DNA from: CAJCIS01 sp965276755
GTDB lineage: Bacteria > Pseudomonadota > Alphaproteobacteria > Acetobacterales > Acetobacteraceae
Assembly: GCA_965276755.1 (NCBI GenBank)
Contig: OZ255625.1
Coordinates: 2,356,001-2,420,000, forward strand
Length of the DNA stretch: 64,000 nt
Reading direction: 5' to 3'
Positions 1-9,038 of the stretch are shown here, in pieces. The notes under the pieces were generated by a model. It did not search any database and was not told the origin of the DNA. It saw only the letters and a list, made by a program, of their open reading frames with translations. Each line of letters begins with the position of its first letter. The stretch's first letter is position 1. Made by a program: the position numbers and the translations under genes.

Positions 1-832
1 GTCCCGCGTCATCGATGCTGACCGAAAATCCCGCTTCCCGCCAACGCGCCACAGCCGCCCCAAGTGCCGCCAGATCGGGCGTGTCCACCGTCTCCAGCAA
101 TTCGATCACGATCTGCTGCGGCACCACGCCCATGACCGCGCAAAGCTCGCATGCCCGCGCCGGCGCATCGGCGTGGCACAGGCTGCTCAGCGGCACATTG
201 AGGCTCAGATTACGTTCCGGCAGACCCGGAAGGCCACGCAAATCCAGCATTGCGCGCGCAGCCACGATAGCTGTCAGCGTTCGTTCCTGCCCCGAGGCGA
301 CCGCCTGAGGCATGAAATCCTTCGGCCGCAAAATGCCAAAGGTGGGATGATGCAGCCGCGCCAGCGCCTCAACCCCGATCGGCTCCAGCGAGGTGGCATC
401 CACGATCGGCTGGAAGCGCATGCGCAATTGCCCGTCATGCAAGGCGGTGCGCAATTCGCCCGCGGTGAGCACGGGCATCTTCTCCGGTACGAAAGGGCGA
501 TGGTCGCGCAGCGTCTGGGCCATGGCGGCGAATATTCCCGACTTGACCGCGAGCACCGAAGGACCCTGGTCGTCAGCGGCACCCAGCATCAGCAAGGGCG
601 TGGGCGTGCTAGTCACCTCATCGACCATGCCGGCCAGCGCATCGAGGCGCTGCGGGTCCATGCTGGCCTGCACCAGCACGTGGGTGCAGAGTTGTGCCGG
701 CCGCAGCAACCATGACAGCGCCGCGTCCAAATTTGGCAGCACATCGATCTTCGTGCCCAGGCGCGCGGCCGCGGCCTGGCCTTCCTGTTGCAGCACAGGC
801 TCGGCGGTCACCAAAAGAAATCGGGTGTTCAC
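1..832 (-). CDS. EAL-domain protein, 3' part outside the window
   Basis: An open frame of 277 codons runs off the left edge, so the C-terminus is missing. The start is GTG at 832; an ATG at 840 is out of frame and stops at once. Residues 1-120 have no recognised domain and may be a degenerate receiver-like region. From about residue 125 it resembles an EAL domain: LRMRFQPIVDATSLEPIGVE (the usual Q-P-I-V and G-x-E-A-L-x-R elements, here GVEALARLHHP) and later QIVIELLETVDTP, a normal place for the catalytic E-L-L-E/T-E segment. EAL domains hydrolyse cyclic di-GMP; whether this one is active cannot be judged without its second half. It lies 130 bp downstream of secF on the same strand, with no sign of co-regulation. 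Confidence 0.75.
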   Translation of the reverse strand, partial: MNTRFLLVTAEPVLQQEGQAAAARLGTKIDVLPNLDAALSWLLRPAQLCTHVLVQASMDPQRLDALAGMVDEVTSTPTPLLMLGAADDQGPSVLAVKSGIFAAMAQTLRDHRPFVPEKMPVLTAGELRTALHDGQLRMRFQPIVDATSLEPIGVEALARLHHPTFGILRPKDFMPQAVASGQERTLTAIVAARAMLDLRGLPGLPERNLSLNVPLSSLCHADAPARACELCAVMGVVPQQIVIELLETVDTPDLAALGAAVARWREAGFSVSIDDAG

Positions 833-962
833 AGGGTCATTTCAGGGGGTGGGCAGGCTTCACGGCCACCGTGCATAGCATAATTGCGCGTGGCAGAGGC
901 TAATAACTGGGGCGATCGGCGGATGCGGCGGTTATGCCGCTCAAACTCCAAGGCCCGTGCGC

Positions 963-1928
963 TTAGGGTCGCGCGCCCGCTGGCGCCGTGGTCTTGGCGG
1001 GTAGCGTCGTGACGTCTCGCCGCAACCGGTGCTCGCCCAAAAGCAATAATATGGGTGCGGCAATCATGATCGAAGACACGGTCCCGATCGCAATGCCGAA
1101 CAGCATCGTCCAGGCGAAACCCGACAGCGTTTCCCCGCCGAAAAAGGCCAGCGGCAGGCTGGCCAGAAATACCGTACATGACGTGCCTAGCGTGCGATTC
1201 AGGGTCTCGTTGATCGACAGATCGATCAGGTCGCGCAGCTTCATCGATTTGTATTTGCGCAGGTTCTCCCGCACGCGGTCGTACACCACCACCTTGTCGT
1301 TGGTCGAATAGCCGATGATCGTCAAGATCGCCGCCACCATCACAAGGTCGAACTGGATGCGCGTGATCACCAGAAAGCCGATCGTCTTGGTGACATCCAG
1401 CAGCAAGGTGACAACGGCACCGACGGCGAACTGCCATTCGAAGCGGAACCAGATATAGGCCATGATCATGGCCAGACTGATGGCCAGCGCCAGCATGCCA
1501 TCGGTGAACAGCTCGTCGGAGACGGACGCACCAACCACGTCCGCGCGCTGCACCACCGCACCGGGCACGGTGCGCGCCAGAGTGGCACGCACCTGCGATT
1601 GCAGCGCCTGGTTGCCCGCTTCCGTCGGTTGCGTATCGAGCCGCACCAGCAGATCGCGCGGGCCGCCAAAGGTTTGCAGGCCGGCGAGCTGGATGTGATC
1701 GCGCCCGAAGGCCGCGCGCAGGCTGGCGATATCGGCCGGCACCGGGGTGGTCACTTCCATGACGATGCCGCCCTTGAAGTCGATGCCCAGATTCAGGCCG
1801 GGGTAGAAAAACAGCCCCACGGAAATGGTGGACAGGATGAAGGATCCGGCCAGGCCCCAGAAGCGCGCGCGCATGAAATGCACGCGGGTGTTGTCGGGGA
1901 CGAAGCGGAGCAGTGGACGCATGAACAT
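963..1928 (-). CDS. secF: Protein translocase subunit SecF
   Basis: Inner-membrane partner of SecD that uses the proton motive force to help pull secreted proteins through SecYEG. The 321-residue product has the family layout: first membrane segment at about 25-45, the GIDFKGG motif at about 49-55, a periplasmic domain, then five membrane segments from about 140 to 300 including IGYSTNDKVVVYDRVREN. The length is normal. The start at 1928 has GAGG about 10 bases upstream; a second ATG two codons later is possible. It follows secD on the same strand but is separated from it by a paired G-rich hairpin repeat, so the usual tight secDF operon is interrupted. No yajC is seen upstream of secD. Confidence 0.97.
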   Translation of the reverse strand: MFMRPLLRFVPDNTRVHFMRARFWGLAGSFILSTISVGLFFYPGLNLGIDFKGGIVMEVTTPVPADIASLRAAFGRDHIQLAGLQTFGGPRDLLVRLDTQPTEAGNQALQSQVRATLARTVPGAVVQRADVVGASVSDELFTDGMLALAISLAMIMAYIWFRFEWQFAVGAVVTLLLDVTKTIGFLVITRIQFDLVMVAAILTIIGYSTNDKVVVYDRVRENLRKYKSMKLRDLIDLSINETLNRTLGTSCTVFLASLPLAFFGGETLSGFAWTMLFGIAIGTVSSIMIAAPILLLLGEHRLRRDVTTLPAKTTAPAGARP

Positions 1929-1946
1929 GGAACGAAACCTCTAAAA

Positions 1947-2050
1947 GGTTGGGGGGGATGTGCCATCCCCCCCAAACCCCCCGTCATCATTTTAGACGGG
2001 GGCTAACTGATGACGGGGGGTCTGGGGGGGATGGCACATCCCCCCCAGCT
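1947..2050. repeat. G-rich intergenic hairpin repeat, inverted pair
   Basis: Two units face each other. Each has a hairpin of the form GGGGGGATG-TGC-CATCCCCCC followed by ACCCCCCGTCAT; the second unit is the reverse complement. The inner ACCCCCCGTCAT arms can pair with each other, giving a branched structure. It lies between secD and secF. Confidence 0.9.
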
Positions 2051-2051
2051 C

Positions 2052-3611
2052 TTAAACAGGCAACAACTGCGGCCTGCGCGCCGTATACCACCGCACCATC
2101 ATCAGCCTTGCCAGCACAGTCGCCGTAAACAACGTCGTCACAATCCCAATCGTAATCGTCAGCGCAAATCCCTTCACAGGCCCGGTTCCAAACACGAACA
2201 GCATCACATGCGCCAGAAATGCCGTCACGTTGCTGTCCAGAATGGTCGAGAACGCACGCCGAAATCCTGTCTCCATCGCGTTCAGTGGCGTGCGCCCGTT
2301 GCGGCTCTCCTCGCGAATACGCTCATTGATCAGAATATTCGCGTCCACCGCCATGCCCAGCGTCAGCAGCAGCCCCGCCATCCCGGGCAGCGTCAGCGCC
2401 GAGCCGAACAGCGACAAAATCGCCACCATCAGCACCAAATTCACCACCAGCGCGATATTGGCGTACCACCCGAACAGCCCATAGAACGTGCCCATGAAGC
2501 CGATCACCAGCAGAAACCCCGCAGCCAGCGACAGCGCACCCGCGCGTATGGAATCCGCCCCCAGCTCCGGCCCGACCGTGCGCTCCTCGACCACCTGAAG
2601 CGGCGCCGGCAGCGCGCCCGCACGCAGCAGCAATGCCAGGTCGGTCGCGCGCTGTGCGTCGAAATTGCCGGTGATGCGCCCCTGCCCGCTCGGGATCACG
2701 CTCTGGATCACCGGCGCTGTAATGATGCGATTATCCAGGACAACGGCAAAGCGGTGGCCGATATTGGCGCGCGTGATGTCGGCGAATTTGCGCGCGCCGA
2801 TGCTGTCGAAGGTGAAATTGACCGTCCAGGAACCGGTCTGCTGGTCAGTGCCCGGCTGAGCGTCGGTCAGGTCGCTGCCATCCACGTCCACATGGCGGCG
2901 CACGGCCAGGGTCTGGTTCGGCCGGTCCTGATCGGGCAGCACCAGATCGCCCGGTGGCGCCGCCGAGCCGGGCGTCACCGCCTCATCGACCATGTGAAAC
3001 GTCATCTTCGCCGTGGTGCCGAGCAATTGCTTGATGCGCTCGGGGTCACCCGCACCCGGCAGTTCAATCACGATCCGGCTGTCGCCCTGCCGCGTAATCT
3101 GCGGATCGACCACGCCGGTCGCATCGATGCGCCGGCGCACGATCTCGATCGACTGGCGCACCGCCTCCGCCCCGCGCGTCTTCAGCGCGGCAGGCTGCAA
3201 AGCGATGGTCACGTTGCCGCCGGGGAGCGCCGTGATGGTGAACTCGTCGCGCACGGCCTGCGGGATGGTGTGCAGCGCGGCCAGCCCCGCATCATGCTGG
3301 GCGGGGTCGCGCAGGTGCAGAAACACGCGGTGCTGGCTGGGCTGGGCGGCGAGGTTCTGATAGCCGATATCGGCGTGCAGCAGGGTGGCCCGCGCGGCGT
3401 CCGCCAGCGTGTCCAGCCGCTCGGCTTCGATGGCGGCCATGTCGACCTGCATCAGCAGGTAGCTGCCGCCGCGCAGATCAATGCCCAGCGTCACGTGCCG
3501 CCACGGCATCCACGGGGCGGGTGCGGGAAACAGATTGGGCAGGCAGAGCAGGGCACCCAGGACGCAGACCCCAAGGATAAGCAGGGTCTTGGCGCGGCCG
3601 AAATACATCAT
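2052..3611 (-). CDS. secD: Protein translocase subunit SecD
   Basis: Large subunit of the SecDF accessory complex of the Sec translocon. The 519-residue protein has an N-terminal membrane segment (about 8-27), the D-L-R-G-G motif (about 46-50), a long periplasmic region with P1 and head domains up to about residue 330, and five C-terminal membrane segments including GMAVDANILINERIREE. Normal length for alphaproteobacteria. Two adjacent ATG codons (3611, 3608) could start it. The stop lies directly against the repeat at 1947-2050. The long open frame on the opposite strand is a shadow rich in Arg and His. Confidence 0.97.
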   Translation of the reverse strand: MMYFGRAKTLLILGVCVLGALLCLPNLFPAPAPWMPWRHVTLGIDLRGGSYLLMQVDMAAIEAERLDTLADAARATLLHADIGYQNLAAQPSQHRVFLHLRDPAQHDAGLAALHTIPQAVRDEFTITALPGGNVTIALQPAALKTRGAEAVRQSIEIVRRRIDATGVVDPQITRQGDSRIVIELPGAGDPERIKQLLGTTAKMTFHMVDEAVTPGSAAPPGDLVLPDQDRPNQTLAVRRHVDVDGSDLTDAQPGTDQQTGSWTVNFTFDSIGARKFADITRANIGHRFAVVLDNRIITAPVIQSVIPSGQGRITGNFDAQRATDLALLLRAGALPAPLQVVEERTVGPELGADSIRAGALSLAAGFLLVIGFMGTFYGLFGWYANIALVVNLVLMVAILSLFGSALTLPGMAGLLLTLGMAVDANILINERIREESRNGRTPLNAMETGFRRAFSTILDSNVTAFLAHVMLFVFGTGPVKGFALTITIGIVTTLFTATVLARLMMVRWYTARRPQLLPV

Positions 3612-3698
3612 GGCGAAAGCGGGTCTCCACGTTCAGCGTGGGGTATGCCCCGAGAGGGCGGCCGCGCGCAAACCGCGGTCAGGCCAAGGCTCTCAAAT

Positions 3699-3740
3699 GA
3701 TGACGGGGGGTCTGGGGGGACCGGCACGGTCCACCCAGTT
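3699..3740. repeat. G-rich hairpin repeat, single unit, variant stem
   Basis: Starts ATGACGGGGGGTCT like other units, but the hairpin reads GGGGGGACCG-GCA-CGGTCCACCC. Both sides of the stem have changed together (ATG:CAT to ACCG:CGGT), which keeps base pairing. It lies between the divergent secD and corA genes, just upstream of the corA ribosome-binding site. Confidence 0.85.
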
Positions 3741-3767
3741 CTTCACTTCACCTAACAAGGATTTCTC

Positions 3768-4673
3768 GTGCCGCAAGTCTGGATAGACCTCCTCAATCCC
3801 TCCGAGTCCGACAGGAAAGCCGCCGAGCAAGAAGTCGGCTTTCATATCCAGACGCAGGACGAAATTGCCGAAATCGAGAGTTCCAGCCGCATGTCCGCCG
3901 TGGGCGATGTGCTCTACCTCAACACGCCCGTCTCCTACCGTGACGCCGACGGCCTGCCCGCGATCGCCCCCGTGGGTTTCGCCCTCTCGCCCGACAGGCT
4001 GGTGACGATCCGCTATGCCGCCATGGCGGCCTTCGACACGTACAAGGGGCGTTTTGCAACGCTGGATGCGCCGTGCAGCGCCAGCGTTTTCGCGGGCGTG
4101 CTGGAAGCCATCGTCGATCGCGTGGCCGACGTGCTGGAGCAGGTCGGCCTCGACCTGGCGGTGCTGTCTCGCCAAACCTTTCGTGACAGCCATGGCAAGC
4201 CCGGAATTGCGCGCGCGTCCGGCGGTTTGCGCGCAACGCTGGGCAGCCTAGGCCTGGCTGCCAACAAGATCGACAATCTTCGCGATACGCTGCTCGGCCT
4301 GGCGCGCATCGTCGGCTACGTGCAGCAGACGGGCATGGCCTGCGAGGAGGACAATATCAGGCAGCGCCTGGCGACGTTGCGCGCCGATATCGCCTCGCTC
4401 AACGATTACGACCAGCAACTGACGGCGAAAACGAGCTTCCTGCTCGATGCGATCATGGGCTTCATCAATATCGACCAGAACGAGGTGGTGCGGGTGCTGA
4501 CGGTGTTCTCCGTGGTGGGCATTCCGCCGACCTTCGTGGTCGGGCTGTATGGCATGAACTTCAAGAACATGCCTGAATATGGCTGGCAGCACGGGTATCA
4601 GTTCGGGTGGGCGATGATCGTGCTGAGCGTGGTTGTGCCGCTGGTCTGGTTGCGGCTGAAGGGGCGAATCTAG
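3768..4673 (+). CDS. CorA-family divalent metal ion transporter
   Basis: Predicted Mg2+ (or Co2+/Ni2+/Zn2+) channel of the CorA family, 301 residues. The N-terminal 230 residues form the cytoplasmic domain and long helix; two membrane segments follow at the C-terminus (about 242-262 and 278-296), separated by the signature GMNFKNMPE in which G-M-N is the selectivity motif. The last residues RLKGRI are basic, as usual. The start is GTG at 3768, preceded by AACAAGGA; no in-frame ATG fits the N-terminus better. Substrate preference cannot be read from sequence. It is a single gene between divergent secD and convergent ruvC. Confidence 0.93.
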   Translation: MPQVWIDLLNPSESDRKAAEQEVGFHIQTQDEIAEIESSSRMSAVGDVLYLNTPVSYRDADGLPAIAPVGFALSPDRLVTIRYAAMAAFDTYKGRFATLDAPCSASVFAGVLEAIVDRVADVLEQVGLDLAVLSRQTFRDSHGKPGIARASGGLRATLGSLGLAANKIDNLRDTLLGLARIVGYVQQTGMACEEDNIRQRLATLRADIASLNDYDQQLTAKTSFLLDAIMGFINIDQNEVVRVLTVFSVVGIPPTFVVGLYGMNFKNMPEYGWQHGYQFGWAMIVLSVVVPLVWLRLKGRI

Positions 4674-4735
4674 GTCAAAACGGGCTATTAATACCAACCG
4701 GCTTTGAAATTGACACATGATCAAGGAGAGAAAGA

Positions 4736-4835
4736 TTGGGGGAGATGTGCCATCCCCCCAAACCCCCCGTCATTTTTAAACGTTGTCCTAATTAAAGACG
4801 GGGGGTCTGGGGGGGATGGCACATCTCCCCCAGCT
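4736..4835. repeat. G-rich intergenic hairpin repeat, inverted pair
   Basis: Standard units (GGGGGAGATGTGCCATCCCC form) in inverted orientation with a 26-base AT-rich spacer. It fills the gap between the convergent genes corA and ruvC, a position that would suit a two-way terminator. Confidence 0.9.
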
Positions 4836-4842
4836 CTAACCT

Positions 4843-5361
4843 TCACTGCGCCCGCGCATACGCCACCCTGCTCGCCCGGTGATGCGCGTGGCAAATTGCC
4901 ACCGCCAGCGCATCCGCCGCATCCGCGCGTTTCAGCGCCGCCCCAGGCAGCAGCCGGCGCACCATCTCCATCACCTGCACCTTGTCCGCACCACCCGTTC
5001 CCACCACCGCCAGCTTGACCGATTTCGCGCCATATTCCGCAACCGGAATACCCGCCAGCGCCGGCGCCAGCAATGCAACCCCACGCGCATAACCCAGCTT
5101 CAGCGTCGCCTCGCCATTGCGATTGACGTAGGTCTGCTCAACGGCCGCTTCATCGGGCCGGTGCAGCGCAATCAGCGCGGCCAGCCCGTCATGCAGCAGA
5201 CGCAGCCGCGCGGGCACCGCGTCCGCCGAATCGGTTGCCAACACGCCATCTGCCAGATGGCGCAGCCGGTTGCCTGTTACTTCGATCAGGCCCCAGCCGG
5301 TAAATCGCAGCCCTGGATCGATACCCAGCAGCCGCAAGCCAACCGGGCCGGGCGCACTCAT
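4843..5361 (-). CDS. ruvC: Crossover junction endodeoxyribonuclease RuvC
   Basis: Holliday junction resolvase acting with RuvAB. 172 residues, normal length. The RNase H-like fold is visible: LLGIDPGLRFTGWG near residue 12 with the first catalytic Asp, the Glu in AAVEQTYVNRNGEATLKLG near 70, and the C-terminal acidic pair in RADAADALAVAICHAHH near 150. The start codon overlaps the yebC stop by four bases (ATGA), so the two are translationally coupled. ruvA and ruvB are not in the window. Confidence 0.96.
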   Translation of the reverse strand: MSAPGPVGLRLLGIDPGLRFTGWGLIEVTGNRLRHLADGVLATDSADAVPARLRLLHDGLAALIALHRPDEAAVEQTYVNRNGEATLKLGYARGVALLAPALAGIPVAEYGAKSVKLAVVGTGGADKVQVMEMVRRLLPGAALKRADAADALAVAICHAHHRASRVAYARAQ

Positions 5362-6110
5362 GCCGCAGAGAGCGCGTGCATGACCTGTTCAGGAATGTCG
5401 TAATTGGCAAAGACGTTCTGCACGTCCTCGCTCTCTTCCAGCGCATCGATCAATTTCAACAGGCTGGCCGCACGCGCTTCGTCCAGCGTCACAACGGTAA
5501 TTGGCCGCCAATCCAGCCGAGCCTCCTCGGGTGCACCGAAATGCGCTTCCAGCGCATCGCGCACGGCAAAGAAATCATCGACCGCGGTGGTGATTTCATG
5601 CCCGCCCGCATCGCTCTCCACATTCTCCGCCCCCGCCTCAATCGCCGCCTCAAGCATCGCATCCGCCGAGCCCGCGCCGGCCGCAAATCGAATGACCCCC
5701 ATGCGGCTAAACAGGAAATTGACCGAATTGGTCTCCCCCAGCGCGCCGCCATGCTTGGCAAAGGCGCTGCGCACCTCGCCCGCCGTACGATTGCGATTAT
5801 CGGTCAGCGCCTCGATGATCACCGCCACACCATGCGGCCCGTAACCCTCGTAACGCACCTCGTGGTAATCCTCGCCTGCTCCTGCGCCGGCGGCCTTCTT
5901 GATCGCGCGCTCGACGGTATCGCGCGTCATATTGGCCTTATTCGCCGCGGTAACGGCCGCGCGCAGGCGCGGATTAGCGGCAGGGTCAGGCAGGCCCGAC
6001 TTGGCCGAAACGGTGATTTCGCGTATTAGCTTGGCAAAAATGCGCGCGCGTCTGGCGTCCTGCGCGCCCTTGCGGTGCATGATGTTCTTGAATTGACTGT
6101 GGCCTGCCAT
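5358..6110 (-). CDS. yebC: YebC/PmpR-family transcription or translation factor
   Basis: 250-residue member of the YebC family. It begins MAGHSQFKNIMHRKGAQDA, the family's hallmark N-terminus; this and the sequence AGAAGGACTAC just before the ATG at 6110 fix the start, although the frame is open nine codons further upstream. Family members act as DNA-binding regulators or, in recent work, as factors easing translation of proline-rich stretches. It forms a two-gene unit with ruvC, the common alphaproteobacterial arrangement. Confidence 0.96.
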   Translation of the reverse strand: MAGHSQFKNIMHRKGAQDARRARIFAKLIREITVSAKSGLPDPAANPRLRAAVTAANKANMTRDTVERAIKKAAGAGAGEDYHEVRYEGYGPHGVAVIIEALTDNRNRTAGEVRSAFAKHGGALGETNSVNFLFSRMGVIRFAAGAGSADAMLEAAIEAGAENVESDAGGHEITTAVDDFFAVRDALEAHFGAPEEARLDWRPITVVTLDEARAASLLKLIDALEESEDVQNVFANYDIPEQVMHALSAA

Positions 6111-6138
6111 GTAGTCCTTCTCGCACAAACAGCACAAG

Positions 6139-8154
6139 CTAGAAAGGCTGGGGGAGATGTGCCATCCCCCCCAGACCCCCCGTCATTTTTTGAGCAAATT
6201 TGATAAATGGGGGCGCCGGCACGGCGGTGCCAGCCGGCAGCGTCCAGACTTCGTCTTTCAAAACAAAGCCGCAATCGCCATACAGTCTCCGGCATGGCAA
6301 ATTTGCGTCCGTTTCCACCAGCAAACCGCTGGCCATCCCCATCGCGCGCACAAGTTCCGCCATAACCGCCTGCTCCACGCCCATGCCAATCACCCGGCAC
6401 GACATCACCCATTGCAAAACATGCGCCCCACGCACGATCACCACGCCAACCAGCCCATAATCCGCAAACCGGTCAGCCACATCATACACGACAAACACCC
6501 CGCCGGCCGCGAAATGGGCCGCACATTCGCGCCTGGTCCAGCGCTGCCCCGTGGTGTTGAACTGGTTGGTCTTATTGATCAGCTCGATCGCGCGCGCGAA
6601 ACGCGGCGCCTCGGTATCGGCGATCTCGCCCAGGCTCACAACCGTTTCCTGCTGCGCCAGGAAATCCTCCCTCGGCAACCCCGCGCGCTGATCCTCCCGC
6701 ACACCCTGCGCCTGGATCATCTCCGTCCGGCGCGCGGACTCGTCCGAAACCCCCGCCCCCTGCAACTCGGGCGCCAGTAGCAAAATCCGCCGCAGATAAT
6801 AAGGGTAACCGCCAAGCACACGGATGTCGGGAAAGCTCGCCTGCATCGCCGCGCGCTCGGCCGGATTGTCATCGATGAACAGCACGCTGCGCGGCAGCAA
6901 ATGCACCGCGGCCAATATCTCGGCCATGTTCTCAACCTTGGGCCGCCAGTTGATGCGCAATGCGGCAAAATCCTCCAGCCGCAGCGTGCGCCCGACGATC
7001 TTGCGCCACACCTCGCGCACCCGTGCCTCGTCGTTCTTGCTGACAATTGCCAGCAGCACCCCCCGCTTCTTCAAATACAGCAGAGCCTCGGCAAACCCAT
7101 ACGGCCAACCGGCAAACATGTGGTGATCGACAGCCTCCGCATCGCCCGAAACCCCGCGCCACAACGTGTCATCCAGATCGATCACCACCAGCTTGACGGC
7201 ATCGGCCTGCGCCATCGTGCGCCACATCGCCTCGGCTTCGGCAATCACCGCGGCCGCAAACGCCTCGCCTGGTGCGGTATCGTAATGCTGCGCGATGCAT
7301 CCCCTCTGCTCCATGCGATTGCGCTCGGTCATGCCCGGAACCAGCAAAGCGCCGTGACCGGAGAAAAGCACGCCGTCATCCTGCATGTGCCGCCGCCCCA
7401 GCGAGGCCGCAATCCGGTCCACATCCAGCACATGCGCGTTGGCATAGCCCCTCACCAGCCCTTCAAGTTCCTCGTTCAGCCGCTCGACGAAATATTCGAC
7501 ATTGCGCAGATCGTAGCGCGGCAGCAGCCGTCCCATGGGATTGCATTGCGGCACCATGAAATTCATGACGAAGCTCGGCAGTGGCACCTCGTGGCAATAC
7601 TTCATCCGCGCATCGAGTGCGCCAGCCAGCCGCTCGCACCCTTCGGCAAACAGGCGCTTATGCCCGGCCAGATCGGCGTAGCCCAACTGCGACGCACCCA
7701 CTTCGCCAAGCGCGTGGCGAACCGGCAATTGCACGAGCTGGAAATCATATAAGGCAATATCGGCCGGCGCCGAGAATGCGCCCCGCGCCTGGTTATTGAC
7801 CAGCACGAAATCGAACGTACCCCGCGCCGCCCCAGCCCGCTCCCGGCTCAGCAGCCCTTCGAGAAAACACGTCCCGATCGCCAAGGCGCGATAGGGTGGC
7901 ATGCCTGTCGCGCACAGATCACCAGGGGCAAGGTAGCCCGCGCCGTTATGCGCGGCAAAAAGCCCCTCCTTCTCCTGTCCCGGGGCGAAGGCGGCCATCT
8001 CCTCGGCCGCCCCACGAACAGGCCCAGGGGCAGGCCCAGGAACAGGCTCAGGGGCAGGCCCAGGCGCAACTGGCGCCGCGCCGAACAAGGCCTGGAACGC
8101 CGGTGCCTCAGCCGCCGCGGGCCGGGTGCGGGACGGCCATCCGAACTTCGCCAA
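6139..8154 (-). CDS. FkbH-like HAD-superfamily protein with C-terminal GNAT-like domain
   Basis: 671 residues. Residues 1-60 include a Pro/Gly/Ala-rich segment encoded by 12-bp tandem repeats. Residues 90-300 form the N-terminal domain of FkbH-type proteins. A HAD domain begins at KLVVIDLDDTLWRG (DxDDT at 326-330) and includes VLFIDDNPAER near 440. The C-terminal part, with ELINKTNQFNTTGQRW, is the acetyltransferase-like segment of the family. Characterised relatives load glyceryl groups from 1,3-bisphosphoglycerate onto acyl carrier proteins, or act in surface glycan and antibiotic pathways. No ACP or biosynthetic genes are nearby, so the role is open. The last 15 residues (MTGGLGGMAHLPQPF) come from the intergenic repeat and are probably not conserved. 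Confidence 0.85.
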   Translation of the reverse strand: MAKFGWPSRTRPAAAEAPAFQALFGAAPVAPGPAPEPVPGPAPGPVRGAAEEMAAFAPGQEKEGLFAAHNGAGYLAPGDLCATGMPPYRALAIGTCFLEGLLSRERAGAARGTFDFVLVNNQARGAFSAPADIALYDFQLVQLPVRHALGEVGASQLGYADLAGHKRLFAEGCERLAGALDARMKYCHEVPLPSFVMNFMVPQCNPMGRLLPRYDLRNVEYFVERLNEELEGLVRGYANAHVLDVDRIAASLGRRHMQDDGVLFSGHGALLVPGMTERNRMEQRGCIAQHYDTAPGEAFAAAVIAEAEAMWRTMAQADAVKLVVIDLDDTLWRGVSGDAEAVDHHMFAGWPYGFAEALLYLKKRGVLLAIVSKNDEARVREVWRKIVGRTLRLEDFAALRINWRPKVENMAEILAAVHLLPRSVLFIDDNPAERAAMQASFPDIRVLGGYPYYLRRILLLAPELQGAGVSDESARRTEMIQAQGVREDQRAGLPREDFLAQQETVVSLGEIADTEAPRFARAIELINKTNQFNTTGQRWTRRECAAHFAAGGVFVVYDVADRFADYGLVGVVIVRGAHVLQWVMSCRVIGMGVEQAVMAELVRAMGMASGLLVETDANLPCRRLYGDCGFVLKDEVWTLPAGTAVPAPPFIKFAQKMTGGLGGMAHLPQPF
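6147..6190. repeat. G-rich hairpin repeat, single unit
   Basis: Standard unit (GGGGGAGATGTGCCATCCCC, then AGACCCCCCGTCATT). It lies at the 3' end of the fkbH-like gene, whose reading frame enters the repeat and stops at 6139. Confidence 0.9.
8012..8067. repeat. 12-bp tandem repeats inside the fkbH-like gene
   Basis: Successive 12-base units of the type GGGCAGGCCCAG and GAACAGGCTCAG encode alternating Pro, Gly, Ala and Glu residues near the N-terminus of the FkbH-like protein. Such a low-complexity linker can change length by slippage without changing frame. Confidence 0.7.
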
Positions 8155-8206
8155 CGCCGCTCACCTCATAGTGCCCAACCGGCATAGCACGCCCGCACGC
8201 CGCCGA

Positions 8207-9028
8207 TTACGCAAGTGCCGCCGGCATGATCGGGCTCAACCGCCCGCCCATGCGAAACGCCTCTGCCCGCACCGCCAGCCCGGTTTTGGCATCCGTCTCC
8301 ACGAACACCCCGCACAAGCTCGCCACCCCCTCCGATGGCGCCAGCCGCTCGCCGGGCACGCGCTTCCAGAACCTGGCCGCCGCCGCCCCCTTATCCATGC
8401 CGATCACGCTGTCATAATCGCCGCACATCCCCGAGTCGCTCTGATAGGCCGTGCCGCCAGGCAGGATCTGCGTGTCCGCCGTCGGCACATGCGTGTGCGT
8501 GCCCACCACCAGCGAGACACGCCCATCGAAGGAATGCCCATAGGCCATCTTCTCGGACGTCGCCTCGCCATGAAAATCGGCAACGATGGCATTGACTGTC
8601 CCGCCCAGCCGGTGCCGCCCCAGCAACTCGGCGGTCACCCGGAAGGGATCGTCATTGGGCTCCATGAACAGCCGCCCCAGCACCTGGACCACCAGCACCC
8701 GCCGCCCATCGGTCAACTCGGCCACAACCGAGCCATGCCCCGGCGTGCCGGGCGGATAGTTCGCCGGCCTAATCAGCCGAGGCTGCGTCTCGATATACCC
8801 CAGCAATTCCTTGCGATCCCACGCATGGTTGCCCAGCGTAATGACATCCGCCCCCGCCGCAAAGAACGCCTCAGCCATCGCCGGCGCCAGCCCAAAGCCG
8901 TGGCTAGCATTCTCCCCATTGACCACGACGAAATCGAGCCCCAGCGCCGCCCGCAGCCCAGGCAGCGCTGCCACCACGGCCTCGCGCCCCGTGCGCCCGA
9001 CAACATCGCCAAGAAAAAGAATCCGCAT
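8207..9028 (-). CDS. YmdB-family metallophosphoesterase (TIGR00282 type)
   Basis: 273 residues, a normal length. The metal-binding motifs are clear: MRILFLGDVVGRTGREAV at the N-terminus, VVNGENASHGFGLAP near 35, ITLGNHAWDRKEL near 63, and VGTHTHVPTADTQIL near 180. Relatives such as Bacillus YmdB hydrolyse 2',3'-cyclic nucleotides and affect mRNA levels and biofilm decisions. Its stop lies near the fkbH-like start, and 5-formyl-THF cyclo-ligase ends 10 bp upstream of its start. That ygfA-ymdB order is common in alphaproteobacteria and suggests co-transcription. Confidence 0.93.
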   Translation of the reverse strand: MRILFLGDVVGRTGREAVVAALPGLRAALGLDFVVVNGENASHGFGLAPAMAEAFFAAGADVITLGNHAWDRKELLGYIETQPRLIRPANYPPGTPGHGSVVAELTDGRRVLVVQVLGRLFMEPNDDPFRVTAELLGRHRLGGTVNAIVADFHGEATSEKMAYGHSFDGRVSLVVGTHTHVPTADTQILPGGTAYQSDSGMCGDYDSVIGMDKGAAAARFWKRVPGERLAPSEGVASLCGVFVETDAKTGLAVRAEAFRMGGRLSPIMPAALA

Positions 9029-9038
9029 CGCGCTGTGA

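Noticed and set aside
2010..3755. A long plus-strand open frame (581 codons) opposite secD
   Set aside because: Rich in His, Arg and Gln, no family features, and exactly antisense to a clear SecD; a GC-driven shadow.
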